Positions 8,897 through 17,955 of a DNA stretch of 64,000 bases are shown here, piece after piece (the stretch's first letter is position 1; every line of letters starts with the position of its first letter). Both the position numbers and the translations under genes were made by a program. The DNA lies in contig OX638330.1 of the NCBI GenBank assembly GCA_951812725.1, forward strand, positions 1,364,001-1,428,000, read 5' to 3'. This DNA is from an uncultured Caldilineaceae bacterium (lineage in GTDB: Bacteria > Chloroflexota > Anaerolineae > Caldilineales > Caldilineaceae). A model generated the notes under the pieces. It was not told the DNA's origin, ran no database searches, and was given only the letters and a program-made list of their open reading frames with translations.

Positions 8897-9685
8897 ATGT
8901 CCGATTCACTCACGAACGAACAGTGGCGCCAGTACCAGACACAAGGATATTTGCGGTTAGGTAAAGTGATGCCCGACGCCGAATTGGACGCCCTCCAACG
9001 GCGTATGGACGAAATCATGTTGGGGACGGCGCCGCTCGACTTTGACCGCCTGGCAATGCAGCTCGACCGCGAACCCGGCACAGGCAAACCCGGTCCCCAA
9101 ACAAAAGGCCACAAAGGCGCAACGCTCAGCTACCGCAAGATACAAGACCTCGAATACGACCCGTTGTTCCTCGCCTACATGCAAAAGCCTCTCTTCCGCC
9201 ACATCTGCGCGCGCGTGTACGGCGAGGAGACGACCGTCGCCTGTTACCGCGCCATGTTCATGAACAAACCGGCCCGCGAGGGCACGCCGCTGATTTGGCA
9301 CCAGGATCGCTGGCGATACCTGGATCGCGACCCCTTGATCACCATCTGGACTGCCCTCGACCCCGCCACCATTGCAAACGGCTGCGTTCAAATTGTACCC
9401 GGCGCCCACCATACGCTGATAAACCCGTCCAGCGGATCGGGCTTTCTGACCCCGGAGCAGGCCGAAGAGCTGACGCGCGACGCTGAAACCGTTTTCCTGG
9501 AGTTGGAGGCGGGCGAATGCGTCCTGCTGCACAACCATCTGCCCCACAGTTCCGAAATTAACAACACCGACATTCCCAGGCGGGCCTTCAGCGCCTGCTA
9601 CATGGACGCGGTGACTAAGGCGGAAAACGGGGAGTCTTTCACTGTCATCTTTGGAGAAGGCGCGCTGCAACCGGAAATGGTCTGA
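8897..9685 (+). CDS. Phytanoyl-CoA dioxygenase (PhyH) family protein
   Basis: A 262-residue Fe(II)/2-oxoglutarate oxygenase. ATG at 8897 is chosen over one 36 bp upstream because AATCAGGAGAACAGC gives an ideal ribosome-binding site. Metal ligands are H135-x-D137 (IWHQDRW) and H217 (HLPHSSEINN), with an arginine at 228/229 for 2-oxoglutarate. It is cytoplasmic and lies between two beta-propeller paralogues in a plus-strand run from the ABC transporter to the nitrilase, so it likely hydroxylates an imported or partly degraded substrate of that pathway. Confidence 0.88.
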   Translation: MSDSLTNEQWRQYQTQGYLRLGKVMPDAELDALQRRMDEIMLGTAPLDFDRLAMQLDREPGTGKPGPQTKGHKGATLSYRKIQDLEYDPLFLAYMQKPLFRHICARVYGEETTVACYRAMFMNKPAREGTPLIWHQDRWRYLDRDPLITIWTALDPATIANGCVQIVPGAHHTLINPSSGSGFLTPEQAEELTRDAETVFLELEAGECVLLHNHLPHSSEINNTDIPRRAFSACYMDAVTKAENGESFTVIFGEGALQPEMV

Positions 9686-9818
9686 ACAACCAACTGTGTC
9701 GAAGGCCCGTTGACCCTTAGCCTGCCTGCCGATACGCTTGGATTTCCTGTTTAGGGGAGAGGCTCTTGCTCCCCCTCCTTGTCTGTCAGCCACTCAAGAG
9801 TCTGTTCAGGAGCCCTGG

Positions 9819-11282
9819 ATGCAAATTCACAACGGCGGTCCCCGGCAACGGCTGGAAGAGATCGTCCTGTTTCCCTTTGACGACCACAGCCTTCCTCTCC
9901 AATGCGGCGTGGAGCTCCACCTCGAAGGCCACATGACGCCCTGCGGGCAGACCCGCATAGCCGTAGAAATGGGCGACGGCGACGCGCCCGACAGTGAACG
10001 CGTCGTCTACTACGGCACCGTCCACCGCGTCGGCGACGAGCTCTGGATGTGGTATCTCGGCCAGGGCCAGGACGCCGGCTGGTTCGAGCGCGTCTGCTTC
10101 GCCACCAGCACCGACGGCTACAACTGGCACAAGCCCAATCTGGGTCTGGTCGAGTACAAAGGCAGCCGCGACAACAACCTCGTCGATCTGAACCAGGGTA
10201 TGCATCACGTCCAGAGCTGTGTCGTCTACTACGATCCAGACGATCCCAACTCGGATCGCCGGTTCAAGATGCTCTTCCAATCGCGCAAGTACGCCAACAG
10301 CTTCGCGGCGGCATTCAGCGCTGACGGCCTGACCTGGCACGAATCGGCGCACAACCCGGTCGGATCGTGGCTGGAAATGGCAGGGGGAGCGCGCCACAAC
10401 GGCTGCTACGTCGTCTGCGGCCAGGGCGGCTCCCACGCCGGCGGCGTTCGTCAGCTGGTCACGCACATTTCCTACGACTTCGAGAACTGGTCGCAGGCCT
10501 CCTGCATGGGCATGCGGCGCTCAAACGTCACGCCTCGCTCCCCCGTCGCCGGCAGCAGCGCCGGTGAGCAAATTCATCTCGGCGCCAGCCTCTGGAATCG
10601 CGGCAATGTCATTGTCGGCTTCTACGGCATGTGGAACGGCCACCCGTCCAACGACCGCCGCCTGGTCACGATGGACCTCGGCCTCGCGGTCAGCAACGAC
10701 GCCCTCCACTACCGCGAGCCTATCCCCGACTACCCTATTGTTTCAGCGGCGGAGGATGGCTGGGAGGAGTTGCCGCACGGCAATACCTTGGTCAACTACC
10801 CGGCGCTCATCCAAGGGCAGGGTTTCGAACAGGTCGGCGAGGAGACGCTGTACTGGTACGCGCCCTGGCCGGAGCAGAGCAGCGACGGTGTGCGCGTCGC
10901 AAGCTGGCCGCGCGACCGGCTTGGTTTTCTGCGGCCCTTTCCTGCCGGACGAATGCGGCCGGGACAGGGATCGCACGTGGTCTCCGCACCTATCGACCTG
11001 GACGGCAAGGGGGCGAGACTCGCCTTGAATATTGACGGCCTTGGAGATTACAGCGCATTGACCGTTGAAATTCTGAGCCAACGGCTGGAGCCGATACCAG
11101 GCTTTACGGCCGCAGAATGTATTGCGCCGAATACGTCCGGTTTGTCGGAGCCGGTTGCATGGCTGAGGCAGGACGCGTTGCCGCCCGACCTCGGCCCCAT
11201 CCGCGTGCGTATCAACTTTTCCGGGGTCCGGGTGGAAGACCTCAAGCTGTATGCCGCCTACGTGACGGCAGCAGGAAACTGA
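9819..11282 (+). CDS. Beta-propeller protein, paralogue of the 7,217 gene
   Basis: A 487-residue protein. ATG at 9819 follows CAGGAGCCCTGG and is preferred to an upstream in-frame ATG at 9738. Blade-like units recur (WYLGQGQDAGWFERVCFATS, DGYNWHKPNLGLVEY, FSADGLTWHES), and a C-terminal beta-sandwich module carries PIPGFTAAECIAPN, matching PIPGYTIHDCD in the earlier gene. It is not recognised at family level with certainty; the fold resembles GH32/43/130-type propellers. Catalytic residues cannot be assigned, and a sugar-processing role is inferred from fold and neighbours. Confidence 0.75.
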   Translation: MQIHNGGPRQRLEEIVLFPFDDHSLPLQCGVELHLEGHMTPCGQTRIAVEMGDGDAPDSERVVYYGTVHRVGDELWMWYLGQGQDAGWFERVCFATSTDGYNWHKPNLGLVEYKGSRDNNLVDLNQGMHHVQSCVVYYDPDDPNSDRRFKMLFQSRKYANSFAAAFSADGLTWHESAHNPVGSWLEMAGGARHNGCYVVCGQGGSHAGGVRQLVTHISYDFENWSQASCMGMRRSNVTPRSPVAGSSAGEQIHLGASLWNRGNVIVGFYGMWNGHPSNDRRLVTMDLGLAVSNDALHYREPIPDYPIVSAAEDGWEELPHGNTLVNYPALIQGQGFEQVGEETLYWYAPWPEQSSDGVRVASWPRDRLGFLRPFPAGRMRPGQGSHVVSAPIDLDGKGARLALNIDGLGDYSALTVEILSQRLEPIPGFTAAECIAPNTSGLSEPVAWLRQDALPPDLGPIRVRINFSGVRVEDLKLYAAYVTAAGN

Positions 11283-11399
11283 AACAGTACAGACCGCCCT
11301 GGCAACGTAGCGGCGGGCGAACCAGGATTCGCCTGATTGATTCAGACGCACCGCAGGACAATACTGCAAGCGATTGTTCAGGTTTGAAGGGAAAGAGCC

Positions 11400-12239
11400 A
11401 TGTACGAAAGCGTGAAAGTAGCCGCAATCTCGTTTCGACCCGCCAAGTGGGACAGAGCAGCCAACGCCGACAGAATGGAAGAGCTGTTCGTCGAAGCCGC
11501 GCGGGAGAAACCGCGTATGATACTGATTACTGAGGGCGCGCTCGAAGGCTATGTAGTCATGGAAGTCGTCGAAGGCCGCGCCAGCGCTGAAGACTTGATT
11601 GAAGTGGCCGAGCCGATCGACGGCCCCTATATCCGTCGCTTCCAGAAACTCGCCCGCACACTCAAGACCTGCCTCGCCTTCGGATTCGCAGAACGAATCG
11701 GCGATGAATCCTTCAACTGCGCGCTCTTCCTCGACCAGGACGGCGAAATCTGCGGCCGCTATCACAAGGTCCAGCTGGCGGAGGGCACCCATTCCTCCTG
11801 GAACTTCAATCGCATCGGCCAAAAACTGCGCGCCTTCGACACGCCCATCGGACGCGCCGGCTTTGTCATCTGCAACGACCGCTGGAATCCCGACATCGTT
11901 CGCGCCCTCGTTCTCGACGGCGCCCGCATCATCCTGATCCCCTCCTACGGCAGCAAGACCAAAGAGCAGAATCAAGCTGTTCTGGCCAGGGCGAGGGAGA
12001 ACGGCGTTCCGATCGTCGAAGCGAATGTCGGTATGAATCTGATAATAAGCAAGGGCGAAATCTGCGCGTATCAGTGGGGCAACGATCAGATTACGCACGG
12101 CGTCGTCGACATTCCGGTTGCGCCAGGCGCGGAAGCTGCCCGACAGGCCGAGCAGGACTACCTTGCGGCGCAAACGCCAGAGATGGAGCGCCGTTATCAG
12201 AGAACACTGGAAAGAGTTGGCAGTCCCGTCAGCGCCTAG
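11400..12239 (+). CDS. Carbon-nitrogen hydrolase (nitrilase superfamily)
   Basis: A 279-residue cytoplasmic amidase-type enzyme with the full Glu-Lys-Cys triad: E45 in LITEGALEG, K123 in GRYHKVQL and C158 in FVICNDRWNP. Length and motifs fit the superfamily that hydrolyses nitriles, N-carbamoyl amino acids or omega-amides; the branch is not determined. ATG has a GGGAAAGAGCC leader. It ends the plus-strand catabolic run, and a D-aminoacylase-like gene follows after a mobile-element copy. Confidence 0.9.
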   Translation: MYESVKVAAISFRPAKWDRAANADRMEELFVEAAREKPRMILITEGALEGYVVMEVVEGRASAEDLIEVAEPIDGPYIRRFQKLARTLKTCLAFGFAERIGDESFNCALFLDQDGEICGRYHKVQLAEGTHSSWNFNRIGQKLRAFDTPIGRAGFVICNDRWNPDIVRALVLDGARIILIPSYGSKTKEQNQAVLARARENGVPIVEANVGMNLIISKGEICAYQWGNDQITHGVVDIPVAPGAEAARQAEQDYLAAQTPEMERRYQRTLERVGSPVSA

Positions 12240-12275
12240 GTCCAGAAGGCTGATCGCCGACAGTCAAGCTGCTTT

Positions 12276-12581
12276 GTACCTTTTGGGCCACATAAGGGAC
12301 TGGCTTGACCAGATCTTCATCCATGCGGCCATACAAGGAAACTCGTAGCGTATTCGGTTGGCGGCAGCCAGGTTGCTGGAGCCGCACGGCTGGAATACGC
12401 ACACACGGTCGGTGAGAGATGGTTTTGTAGGGGGGCGTTGCGGGGGCGCAGCCCCTGCACAAGGGAGGGCCGAAGGCCCGACCGCCATAATGCAACACGA
12501 GAGGAAAGAGAAGTGAAGAAAGGGTAGACAGCTTCGCTCGCTTCGTTCAGAAGTGCGTATCAGTTGCGGCTGAGTCGTTAA
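12276..12581 (+). mobile_element. Diverged copy (C) of the GTAA-ended MITE
   Basis: About 306 bp between GTACCTTTTGGGCCACA (left) and a right end that reads TTAACGACTCAGCCGCA on the minus strand. These are degenerate forms of the GTAACTACTMAGCCRCA terminal inverted repeat of the intact copies at 18,401 and 40,215. Flanks GCTGCTTT (12268-12275) and GCTGCTTC (12582-12589) look like an 8-bp target duplication with one change. Inside are the conserved CACACGGTCGGTGAGAGATG segment and the two-hairpin core (12431-12486). It fills the gap between the nitrilase and aminoacylase genes. Confidence 0.7.
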
Positions 12582-12669
12582 GCTGCTTCAAAAAAAGTCT
12601 GACGCCAGTTGCTCGCTCCGTCAATTCCAGACTGACCGTTGACTCAACAGATACCTGGAGGTTGCTGAC

Positions 12670-14235
12670 GTGTACGATATTGTGGTTGCGAACGGAACGG
12701 TCATCGATGGGTCCCGCCGCGCCCGCCGGCGCGCGGATGTTGGGATCAGTGGCGATCGGATTGCTGCTATTGGCGACCTCGGCGGAGTGGACGCGGCTCA
12801 AGTCCTTGACGCGGCCGGCAGAATCGTGGCGCCCGGCTTCGTAGATACGCATAACCACTCCGACGGCTGGATGCTCAGAAAGCAACACCAGGTAAGCAAG
12901 ACCACCCAGGGCTTCACTACCGAGGTCATCATGGCCGACGGCATCTCCTACGCGCCGGTCAATCGCCACACCGCCCATGAGTGGCTCTACTACATGCGCG
13001 GGCTCAATGCTCTGCAGTTAGAAGATTACACCGGCTGGGAAACTCTGGGCGACTACATGGCTCTCCTCGACCGCCGCAACGTCCAGAACGTGATCACCCA
13101 GATACCATACGCAAACGTGCGCACGCTCATCTGCGGCTGGGGTCCGGCGCCGGCCGATGATCTGCAGTTGAAACTGATCCAGTTGCAGGTTGAACAGGGA
13201 ATGGAGGAGGGCGCTTGCGGTCTTTCGACCGGCCTTGACTACGCGGCGCAATGCTTCTCCTCGACTGCCGAGCTGGCAGCGGCCTGCCTGCCCATGGCCG
13301 AGGCCCAGGCCCCGTACGTCACCCATATGCGCTACAAAATTGGGACACTGGCCGCGCTGAAGGAAGCCGTCGAGATCGGGCGGCGTGCAGGGGTCCCCGT
13401 CCACATCTCCCATCTCAAGGCCGCCAGCGAAGCCGATACCGAGGCCATACTTTCGTACGTCGATCAGGTCGCGGTCCACGAAGTCGACTTCTCCTTCGAC
13501 GTCTATCCCTATCTGCCCGGGTCGACTCTGCTTAACTACCTCTTGCCCTATGAAATCTGGCACGAAGGCCCCCTGGCCGCGTTACCCAAACTGCGTCAGC
13601 CCTCGATGCGCGCGCTAGTCGGCCTCGGCCTGGAAATCTATGCATCCAATCTCGAAACCATCAGAATAGCCTGGCTGCCGGGCAACGAGAACAGCCAATA
13701 CCTTGGCAAGACCCTGGCCGAGTATGTTGACGCAGTGGGAAAGTCTCCGGTAGACGCGCTGTGTGATCTTCTCATAGAGGAGAACCTGGCCGTGTTGCTC
13801 GTTTTCTTCCAGGGCGACGACAGTTTCGTCGAGCCATTTCTAGCCCACGACAGCTACATGATGGGAACTGACGGTGTCTACCACGAGGGAGGCGTCATTC
13901 ATCCGCGGCAGTACGGGTCCGCTGCCCGCCTGCTGGGGCCGTGTGTGCGCAAGGGGCTGTTTTCGCTGGAAGACGCGGTGTGGAAACTGAGCGGAGCGCC
14001 GGCTGCACGCTTCGGACTAAAAGATCGGGGCAGGGTGGAGGAAGGATGCTTTGCTGATCTGGTTGTCTTTGATGCCGAGGTTGTCCAGGACAACGCCACT
14101 TATTCCGAACCGCATCAGTTGGCCAGCGGTATCGGGGATGTCTTGGTCAACGGCGCGCCGATCATTCGCGAGGGCGCGGCGGTCGAGGCGATTGGGCCGG
14201 TTTTGCCAGGTCGGGCCTTGCGATTCAAGCAGTAG
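12670..14235 (+). CDS. N-acyl-D-amino-acid deacylase / D-aminoacylase-like amidohydrolase
   Basis: A 521-residue metal-dependent amidohydrolase. GTG start at 12670 sits behind CTGGAGGTTGCTGAC. The N-terminal small beta-domain (MYDIVVANGTVIDG) leads into the barrel with metal ligands H61 and H63 (VDTHNHSDG), H219, H245 and H248 (VHISHLKAA), and a late Asp in MGTDGVYHEG near residue 400; the C-terminus returns to the beta-domain (GCFADLVVFDAEVV). It hydrolyses the acyl group from N-acyl-D-amino acids or a related amide. With the nearby nitrilase-type and M20 genes it suggests amide-containing substrates. Confidence 0.85.
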   Translation: MYDIVVANGTVIDGSRRARRRADVGISGDRIAAIGDLGGVDAAQVLDAAGRIVAPGFVDTHNHSDGWMLRKQHQVSKTTQGFTTEVIMADGISYAPVNRHTAHEWLYYMRGLNALQLEDYTGWETLGDYMALLDRRNVQNVITQIPYANVRTLICGWGPAPADDLQLKLIQLQVEQGMEEGACGLSTGLDYAAQCFSSTAELAAACLPMAEAQAPYVTHMRYKIGTLAALKEAVEIGRRAGVPVHISHLKAASEADTEAILSYVDQVAVHEVDFSFDVYPYLPGSTLLNYLLPYEIWHEGPLAALPKLRQPSMRALVGLGLEIYASNLETIRIAWLPGNENSQYLGKTLAEYVDAVGKSPVDALCDLLIEENLAVLLVFFQGDDSFVEPFLAHDSYMMGTDGVYHEGGVIHPRQYGSAARLLGPCVRKGLFSLEDAVWKLSGAPAARFGLKDRGRVEEGCFADLVVFDAEVVQDNATYSEPHQLASGIGDVLVNGAPIIREGAAVEAIGPVLPGRALRFKQ

Positions 14236-14276
14236 GTTTTTCGGCGCCTGCTATTCTGGAAAACGTGGCTGCATCG

Positions 14277-15716
14277 TCATCCCTCGGTCGGAGGAGGAGG
14301 AATGTCGGTGACGACAGGCACGTTTTCGGCGTCGCTCGCGGTCACAAACTGCCAGTAAACCCAGCCATTCTCGCCGTTGAAGTCGATCTGCCACCATTCT
14401 TCGTCTGAATTCTTGCCAGAGACGGCAAAAAACAGTCCTGGCGTGGCCCCGCCGATGATCTCGTAGTCGGTGCCTGGGCCGCTGCGTACGTTAATGAGCC
14501 CGTTGACTCTAAGTGACGGTCCCTCGATTTCGGATTCGGGTTGATCGCTGGGCGGCGATGCCTCCTCAGGCGGCGCAGGGATGACGGCAGCTACCTGCAC
14601 GTTTTCTGCATCTGTCGCAGTCACATTGGGGGCGAAGATCCAACCGGTCTCTCCCTCGTAGTCAATTTGCCACCACTCATCATCCTGCGTTTTTCCCAGA
14701 ATGGCGAACTGTTGCCCGGTCGAGGCCTCGCCGAGGGTCGGATAGTTTGTGCCTGGGCCGGTGCGCACATTTATCAGACCGTTGGCTGTAGCGAGCGGCG
14801 CGGCGGGCTCCGGTTCGGTTGTTTCTGCAGGAGGAGTAGTGTCCTCTGGTGGCGTTGGGACGGTAGCGACTACTGGTACATTATCTGTATTTGAGGCCAC
14901 GACAAAGGGCGCGTAGATCCAACCTGTCTGGCCGTCAAAGTCGATTTGCCACCAGTCTTCCTCCTGATTCTTACCGGTGATTCCAAATTCCTGTCCGGCG
15001 ATAGCAGTGCCGACCAGGTCAAACTCAGTGCCTGCGCCGCTTCGAATGTTCATTTCACCGAGTAGGATCACGGTAGCTTCTTCAAGTGTTGGCGTATCCG
15101 CAGGCGGTGCGGGATCTTGTGCCAGTGCGCTGCTGACAATTGGCACGTTCTCTTCATTGGCGGCGGTCACAAAGGGCGCGTAAATCCACCCGGACTGTCC
15201 GTCAAAGTCGATCTGCCACCAGTCGCCTTCCTGGTTTTTGCCGGTAATGGTAAATTGCTGTCCTTCGGTTGCGCCGCCGATCCTTTCCTGTTCGGTGCCT
15301 GGTCCGCTGCGTACATTCATATCGCCGTGGACGGTCAAAATTGCGTTGCTGGCTGACGGCGCCTCGGGCGTTGCCGTCGCGACAGTGGCAGTGAGAGTAC
15401 CGGTTGCTTCGACGGCAGGCGTTGAAGTGGGCAAGGTTGTTTCCGTCGCTCTTACGGTTGCTGTAATTGTTGGCACCGGCGGCAGAGTCGTACTTGTAGC
15501 CGTCGCGGGGAGGGGAATGGCTGTATTCGTCGGCATTGCATCGGGCGTAGGGTCTTGGCTGCCTTCGCGGTTGCATGCGCTGAGAAAGGTCATCGCCACT
15601 ACAAGGACGCCAAGAATAGAGGCTGTCGTACGGCGGAAGCCTGCCAATTTTGTCACTCCCATTTTCATCAGGCGAAACGCCGCGGACGGACGGCTTCGTA
15701 GTCGCTGGTGACGCAT
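14277..15716 (-). CDS. Lipoprotein with four tandem bacterial SH3 domains
   Basis: A 479-residue protein counted from ATG 15716, which has a GAGAGGTGCAATT ribosome-binding site; the TTG five codons earlier is less likely. A hydrophobic segment ends in a lipobox FLSAC (Cys at about residue 48), followed by a ~75-residue Thr/Pro/Ala-rich linker. Four SH3b repeats of roughly 95 residues follow, each with MNVRSGPGT-, GDWWQIDF- and GWIYAPFV-like signatures, separated by acidic Pro-rich linkers. Such proteins bind cell-wall peptides or act as extracellular scaffolds; no catalytic domain is present. The n-region is unusually long (start could be 16-18 codons later). Confidence 0.85.
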   Translation of the reverse strand: MRHQRLRSRPSAAFRLMKMGVTKLAGFRRTTASILGVLVVAMTFLSACNREGSQDPTPDAMPTNTAIPLPATATSTTLPPVPTITATVRATETTLPTSTPAVEATGTLTATVATATPEAPSASNAILTVHGDMNVRSGPGTEQERIGGATEGQQFTITGKNQEGDWWQIDFDGQSGWIYAPFVTAANEENVPIVSSALAQDPAPPADTPTLEEATVILLGEMNIRSGAGTEFDLVGTAIAGQEFGITGKNQEEDWWQIDFDGQTGWIYAPFVVASNTDNVPVVATVPTPPEDTTPPAETTEPEPAAPLATANGLINVRTGPGTNYPTLGEASTGQQFAILGKTQDDEWWQIDYEGETGWIFAPNVTATDAENVQVAAVIPAPPEEASPPSDQPESEIEGPSLRVNGLINVRSGPGTDYEIIGGATPGLFFAVSGKNSDEEWWQIDFNGENGWVYWQFVTASDAENVPVVTDIPPPPTEG

Positions 15717-15727
15717 AATTGCACCTC

Positions 15728-16351
15728 TCAATCGGGCCGGGCAGTTTTTGCCGCGTGTACAATGAGCGCCACCGCCGTAGCCTCCGGGATGCGGCCCGTA
15801 TCTAACATGAGATGGTAGTGACGGCTGTTTTTCCAGTCGGCGCTGGTAAAGAATCGTTGATACCAGTTGCGGCGCTGCTCGTCGGCCAAGCCGATGATGC
15901 GCTTGGCAGTGTCGATTTCGGCCATGCCGCGACGGCGCTGAATACGGCTGGCTCGAACTTGAGGCGCCGCGAAAAGATGCACGTGCAGGGCCGTCGGATG
16001 GTCTTCAAGAATGAGCTGGGATCCCCTGCCGATGATGACCACGTTTCCCTTTTCAGCCAGCAGGCGAATTGCATTTGACATCCCATCCAGATACGTCGCT
16101 TGATTCATTGGGCGGTCTCGACGGTTCGGGTCGGCCGAGAATAGCGAACGCATTTCCTGGCTGACAACACCGGCGCGCGACATCAGCTTTTCTTCCGCCT
16201 CTACGATTACCTCGACCTCTACGCCGGCCTGCCGGGCCATCTCGGCCAGCACTTCTTTGTCAAAGCAAGATGAGCCCAGTTCATGGCCTACAGCTTCGGC
16301 GATACGGGTCCCTCGCGATCCCAATTCACGGGAAATTGTAACGACCGTCAT
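15728..16351 (-). CDS. Cytidylate kinase-like family protein
   Basis: A 207-residue P-loop nucleoside-kinase-like protein. The N-terminus VVTISRELGSRGTRIAEAVG matches the cytidylate-kinase-like family, in which the phosphate-binding loop is the GSRGTRI region (residues 11-17). A second motif VVIIGRGSQLIL and basic lid-like RIQRRRGM and RRNWYQRFF segments follow. ATG is preceded by GATAAGGGAGGCAACAAGC. It lies 11 bp upstream of the SH3 lipoprotein on the same strand. Family members are distinct from essential Cmk, and their substrate is generally unknown. Confidence 0.8.
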   Translation of the reverse strand: MTVVTISRELGSRGTRIAEAVGHELGSSCFDKEVLAEMARQAGVEVEVIVEAEEKLMSRAGVVSQEMRSLFSADPNRRDRPMNQATYLDGMSNAIRLLAEKGNVVIIGRGSQLILEDHPTALHVHLFAAPQVRASRIQRRRGMAEIDTAKRIIGLADEQRRNWYQRFFTSADWKNSRHYHLMLDTGRIPEATAVALIVHAAKTARPD

Positions 16352-16449
16352 GCTTGTTGCCTCCCTTATCTAGGTGACCTGCAATCACAAAAGGCTGGCA
16401 TTTCCGCCGCGTATTCCGAGGCACAGAAATAGGCGGGCTAGCCTGGCGA

Positions 16450-17955
16450 TCAGCTCGAGACGACGCGTGGTTCATAGAGCGGCGTATCCGCGGCGACTAT
16501 GCGGTCATCGGGCATTCGATACAGATTTCCCCATTTGCGCGCGGCTTCCGGCAGTGCATTGTTCTGGAGCAACTTCTCATCCTGACGGCGCTGCGCCTCG
16601 GCGGCGTCGAAGTCCCACGAGTCATCGATTAGCGCTTTCAGCTGCCTGCCGACGGTTCGTTGTGCTTCGGTCCCGCCTTCGAGAAGGTTGCGCTGCTCCA
16701 GGGGATCGGCCTCCAGGTCGAAGAGCAGGTCCGGACCGATCCCGCGGAAACGTACATATTTGTACTGCCCCCTGCGCACCACGCGGTGTTCGCTTCCTTC
16801 TCCCCAGCGTGGAAGCGGGTTGTCGACGAAAACGGGCGCGGCGAGCAACTCTTCTCCAGTAGAGAGTGCGTTCGAAAGGTCACGCCCCTCCAGGCCATCC
16901 GGCGGCGCGATGCCTGCGAGTGCGCAAAGCGTTGGGAACAGGTCAGCCAAACTAACAGGAGTATCCACTCGTGCGCCAGAGCTTTCTCCCCGGCGCTGTG
17001 ACGGCGTTTGGATGATCAGCGGCACGCGTGCCGCGGCTTCGTGCCAGGAGTTCTTCCACCACATACCATGCTCGCCGGCCATCTCTCCATGATCGGAAGT
17101 ATAGACGATGACAGTGTTATCCAGCAGGCCGCTCCGGTCCATCAGATGGAGCAAATCGCCGAGCATTTCGTCGAGATAGTCGACGCAAGCGAAGTATGCC
17201 GCTCGCGCCCGCAACATTTCCTGTTCGGAGACCTCCTCTGTGCGGAAACCTTTTGCCATGCCGACCGTCATGGGATGGAAAGCGGTATCTCCGGTGCGAC
17301 CCACCTTGGGCCGAGTGACCTGCTCAGGCCAGTAGCGATTGAAGAATCTTGCCGGCGCGGTCAGCGGAAAGTGGGGTCGGCTGAAGGACGCGCAGAGAAA
17401 CCAGGGTGTGGTAGGCTGGGCGGCGGTATGTTCGCGGAGAAATGCTACGGTCTCGCGGATGATCACCTGCTCCTGAAGAGCGCTCTCCGGTATTTCTGTG
17501 AGGCCGGCGTCGACGGTGCGACTGCGAATTTCGTGACCGCCCTCGCGTTTTGAGAGCGGGTCTCGCTGATGCCCGGTCCGTCCTGTGAGATCGCCGTAAG
17601 GTCTATGTTGAAAGCCGGCCATCTGGTTTGTGCCGCCCAGGTGCATCTTTCCCACCAGGCAAGTGGTGTAGCCGGCGTCAGTGAAAACGGAGGGGATTGT
17701 GGGAATTTCGGGTTTCAGGTAGGACTCGTTGGCCCAACCGCCGCTGGTCATAGGAGATCGCCCTGTCAGCAGGCAGATACGCGATGGCGTACATAGCGGC
17801 GACTGGCAGTAAGCGTTGCTGAAATTGGCTCCTTGCTCCGCCAACCCGTCCAAAACTGGTGTATGCACGGGCTCGCCAGTCTGGCTGTCAAGTAGGCTCA
17901 GGCAACGGTAACTGTGCTCGTCAGAGAAGAGAAAGAGGATATTTGGACGCGTCAT
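16450..17955 (-). CDS. Sulfatase (type I, formylglycine-dependent)
   Basis: A 501-residue alkaline-phosphatase-superfamily sulfatase. The formylglycine motif is C55-T-P-S-R59 in SPLCTPSRICLLTGR, so C55 must be converted by FGE. D12 (LFSDEHSY) and the DHGEMAGEHG segment near 290 supply calcium ligands. There is no signal peptide, so a cytoplasmic enzyme is expected, fitting choline/arylsulfatase or intracellular glycan desulfation rather than secreted activity. It stands alone on the minus strand; no FGE gene is seen in this window. Confidence 0.9.
   Translation of the reverse strand: MTRPNILFLFSDEHSYRCLSLLDSQTGEPVHTPVLDGLAEQGANFSNAYCQSPLCTPSRICLLTGRSPMTSGGWANESYLKPEIPTIPSVFTDAGYTTCLVGKMHLGGTNQMAGFQHRPYGDLTGRTGHQRDPLSKREGGHEIRSRTVDAGLTEIPESALQEQVIIRETVAFLREHTAAQPTTPWFLCASFSRPHFPLTAPARFFNRYWPEQVTRPKVGRTGDTAFHPMTVGMAKGFRTEEVSEQEMLRARAAYFACVDYLDEMLGDLLHLMDRSGLLDNTVIVYTSDHGEMAGEHGMWWKNSWHEAAARVPLIIQTPSQRRGESSGARVDTPVSLADLFPTLCALAGIAPPDGLEGRDLSNALSTGEELLAAPVFVDNPLPRWGEGSEHRVVRRGQYKYVRFRGIGPDLLFDLEADPLEQRNLLEGGTEAQRTVGRQLKALIDDSWDFDAAEAQRRQDEKLLQNNALPEAARKWGNLYRMPDDRIVAADTPLYEPRVVSS

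Noticed and set aside
12421..12490. Dispersed hairpin core considered as CRISPR repeat
   Set aside because: Copies are kilobases apart with no regular spacers and no cas genes; they lie inside inverted-repeat elements.
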